Assembly (NCBI GenBank): GCA_001683985.1
Contig: MAEO01000026.1
Location: 1-43,381 of the forward strand
Length of the DNA: 43,381 nt
From: Smithella sp. M82
GTDB taxonomy: Bacteria; Desulfobacterota; Syntrophia; Syntrophales; Smithellaceae
Direction: 5' to 3'
Shown here: piece by piece, positions 43,156 through 43,381 of the stretch
Numbering within the stretch: position 1 is the first letter of the stretch
Layout of the letters: each line of letters starts with the position of its first letter
Notes under the pieces: generated by a model
What the model saw: the letters and a program-made list of their open reading frames with translations, nothing else
What the model was told of the DNA's origin: nothing
The model's database searches: none
Translations under genes and position numbers: made by a program

Positions 43156-43345
43156 TCGGGGACCAGTAATCGGGGGGGGTAATCGGGGACAGGGGGGGTA
43201 ATCGGGGACGAATTCCGGGGACAGAGGGGGAATTCCGGGGACGAATTCCGGGACGAATTCCGGGGACGGGACGAATTCCGGGGACAGTATATATATTTGG
43301 GGGGAATTCCGGGGACAGTATATATATTTTAATTGACAGGTATTG
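43140..43345. repeat. Array of GGGGAC-containing repeats with two unit types
   Basis: About 200 bases of short, imperfect repeats. Type A, (A)GTAATCGGGGAC, occurs four times from 43151 to 43209, one copy with an enlarged G run. Type B, GAATTCCGGGGAC, occurs six times from 43209 to 43316, one copy missing a G. Two type B units lead into ACAGTATATATATTT. G runs of up to eight and six GAATTC sites lie in about 110 bases. It begins where rfbB is cut and ends about 25 bases before a possible transposase start. Such GGGGACAGTATA motifs are remembered beside REP-associated transposases. A partly collapsed or chimeric assembly is an alternative. Confidence 0.7.
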
Positions 43346-43367
43346 CAGTTGTGGGTATTTTGTCTTC

Positions 43368-43381
43368 ATGGCTAGAATGGC
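43368..43381 (+). CDS. Possible start of a REP-associated (Y1/IS200-like) transposase, cut by window end
   Basis: ATGGCTAGAATGG at the very edge encodes MARM and begins a fifth Ala codon. REP-associated tyrosine transposases (TnpA-REP/RAYT) often begin MARMARV or MARLARI and are commonly preceded by GGGGACAG repeats. No ribosome site is obvious (TGTCTTC before the ATG). With five residues visible this is a guess from context. Confidence 0.3.

Noticed and set aside
43140..43345. CRISPR array
   Set aside because: Units are only 12-13 bases, irregular, with no unique spacers of constant length and no cas genes.

Overview
The window reads as a chromosomal segment of an anaerobic, Gram-negative, AT-rich bacterium. 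Gene content and order best fit the former Deltaproteobacteria, perhaps near Syntrophus/Smithella; that placement is inference, since no rRNA gene is present. Supporting signs are an LPS assembly block (kdsA, kdsC, lptC, lptA, lptB) joined to rpoN, hpf and rapZ; oxygen-independent enzymes (class III ribonucleotide reductase NrdD/NrdG, HemW, a ferredoxin-thioredoxin reductase catalytic subunit, Fe-S family 4 uracil-DNA glycosylase); and a two-gene SufC/SufB unit.

Layout. 1-6020: repeat-like DNA, then minus-strand genes: PLP aminotransferase, and coaBC - udg - nfeD - slipin - small membrane protein. 6272-7585: a plus-strand M23 peptidase. 7635-17213: a long minus-strand block transcribed xerD - TPR protein - kdsA - kdsC, then lptC - lptA - lptB - rpoN - hpf - rapZ, with good promoter candidates before lptC and hpf. 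17327-20839: plus-strand genes: rpiB, methyltransferase, Nudix hydrolase with an extra C-terminal domain, glutaredoxin-like protein, FTR subunit, and a one-domain sigma region 4 protein. 20836-25366: minus strand, cmk - rpsA - sppA - ihfB - crotonase. 25465-31431: plus strand, M48 peptidase, zinc-ribbon protein, adenylate kinase, lepA, hemW. 31522-34799: minus strand, nrdD - nrdG, plus a small lipoprotein gene broken by two homopolymer frameshifts.

The right part (about 35.3-43.4 kb) differs. It is visibly richer in GC and looks accessory: an MBL hydrolase - MarR regulator - TLP1-type thiolase homologue - M55 peptidase cluster, a MITE-like element, a decayed IS91-family transposase directly behind a promoter with a TetR-like palindrome, the sufC-sufB pair with a clear terminator, and an rfbB gene cut after about 50 codons by an array of GGGGAC-containing repeats that leads to what may be the start of a REP-associated (Y1) transposase at the window edge.

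The core genes cover envelope construction, translation and stress hibernation, CoA and nucleotide supply, and anaerobic deoxyribonucleotide synthesis. The clearest regulatory finding is a pair of NrdR boxes about three helical turns apart, one filling the spacer of a candidate nrdD promoter. The least described parts are the thiolase/M55/MBL/MarR cluster, the Nudix-RsbRD-like fusion and the GGGGAC array.
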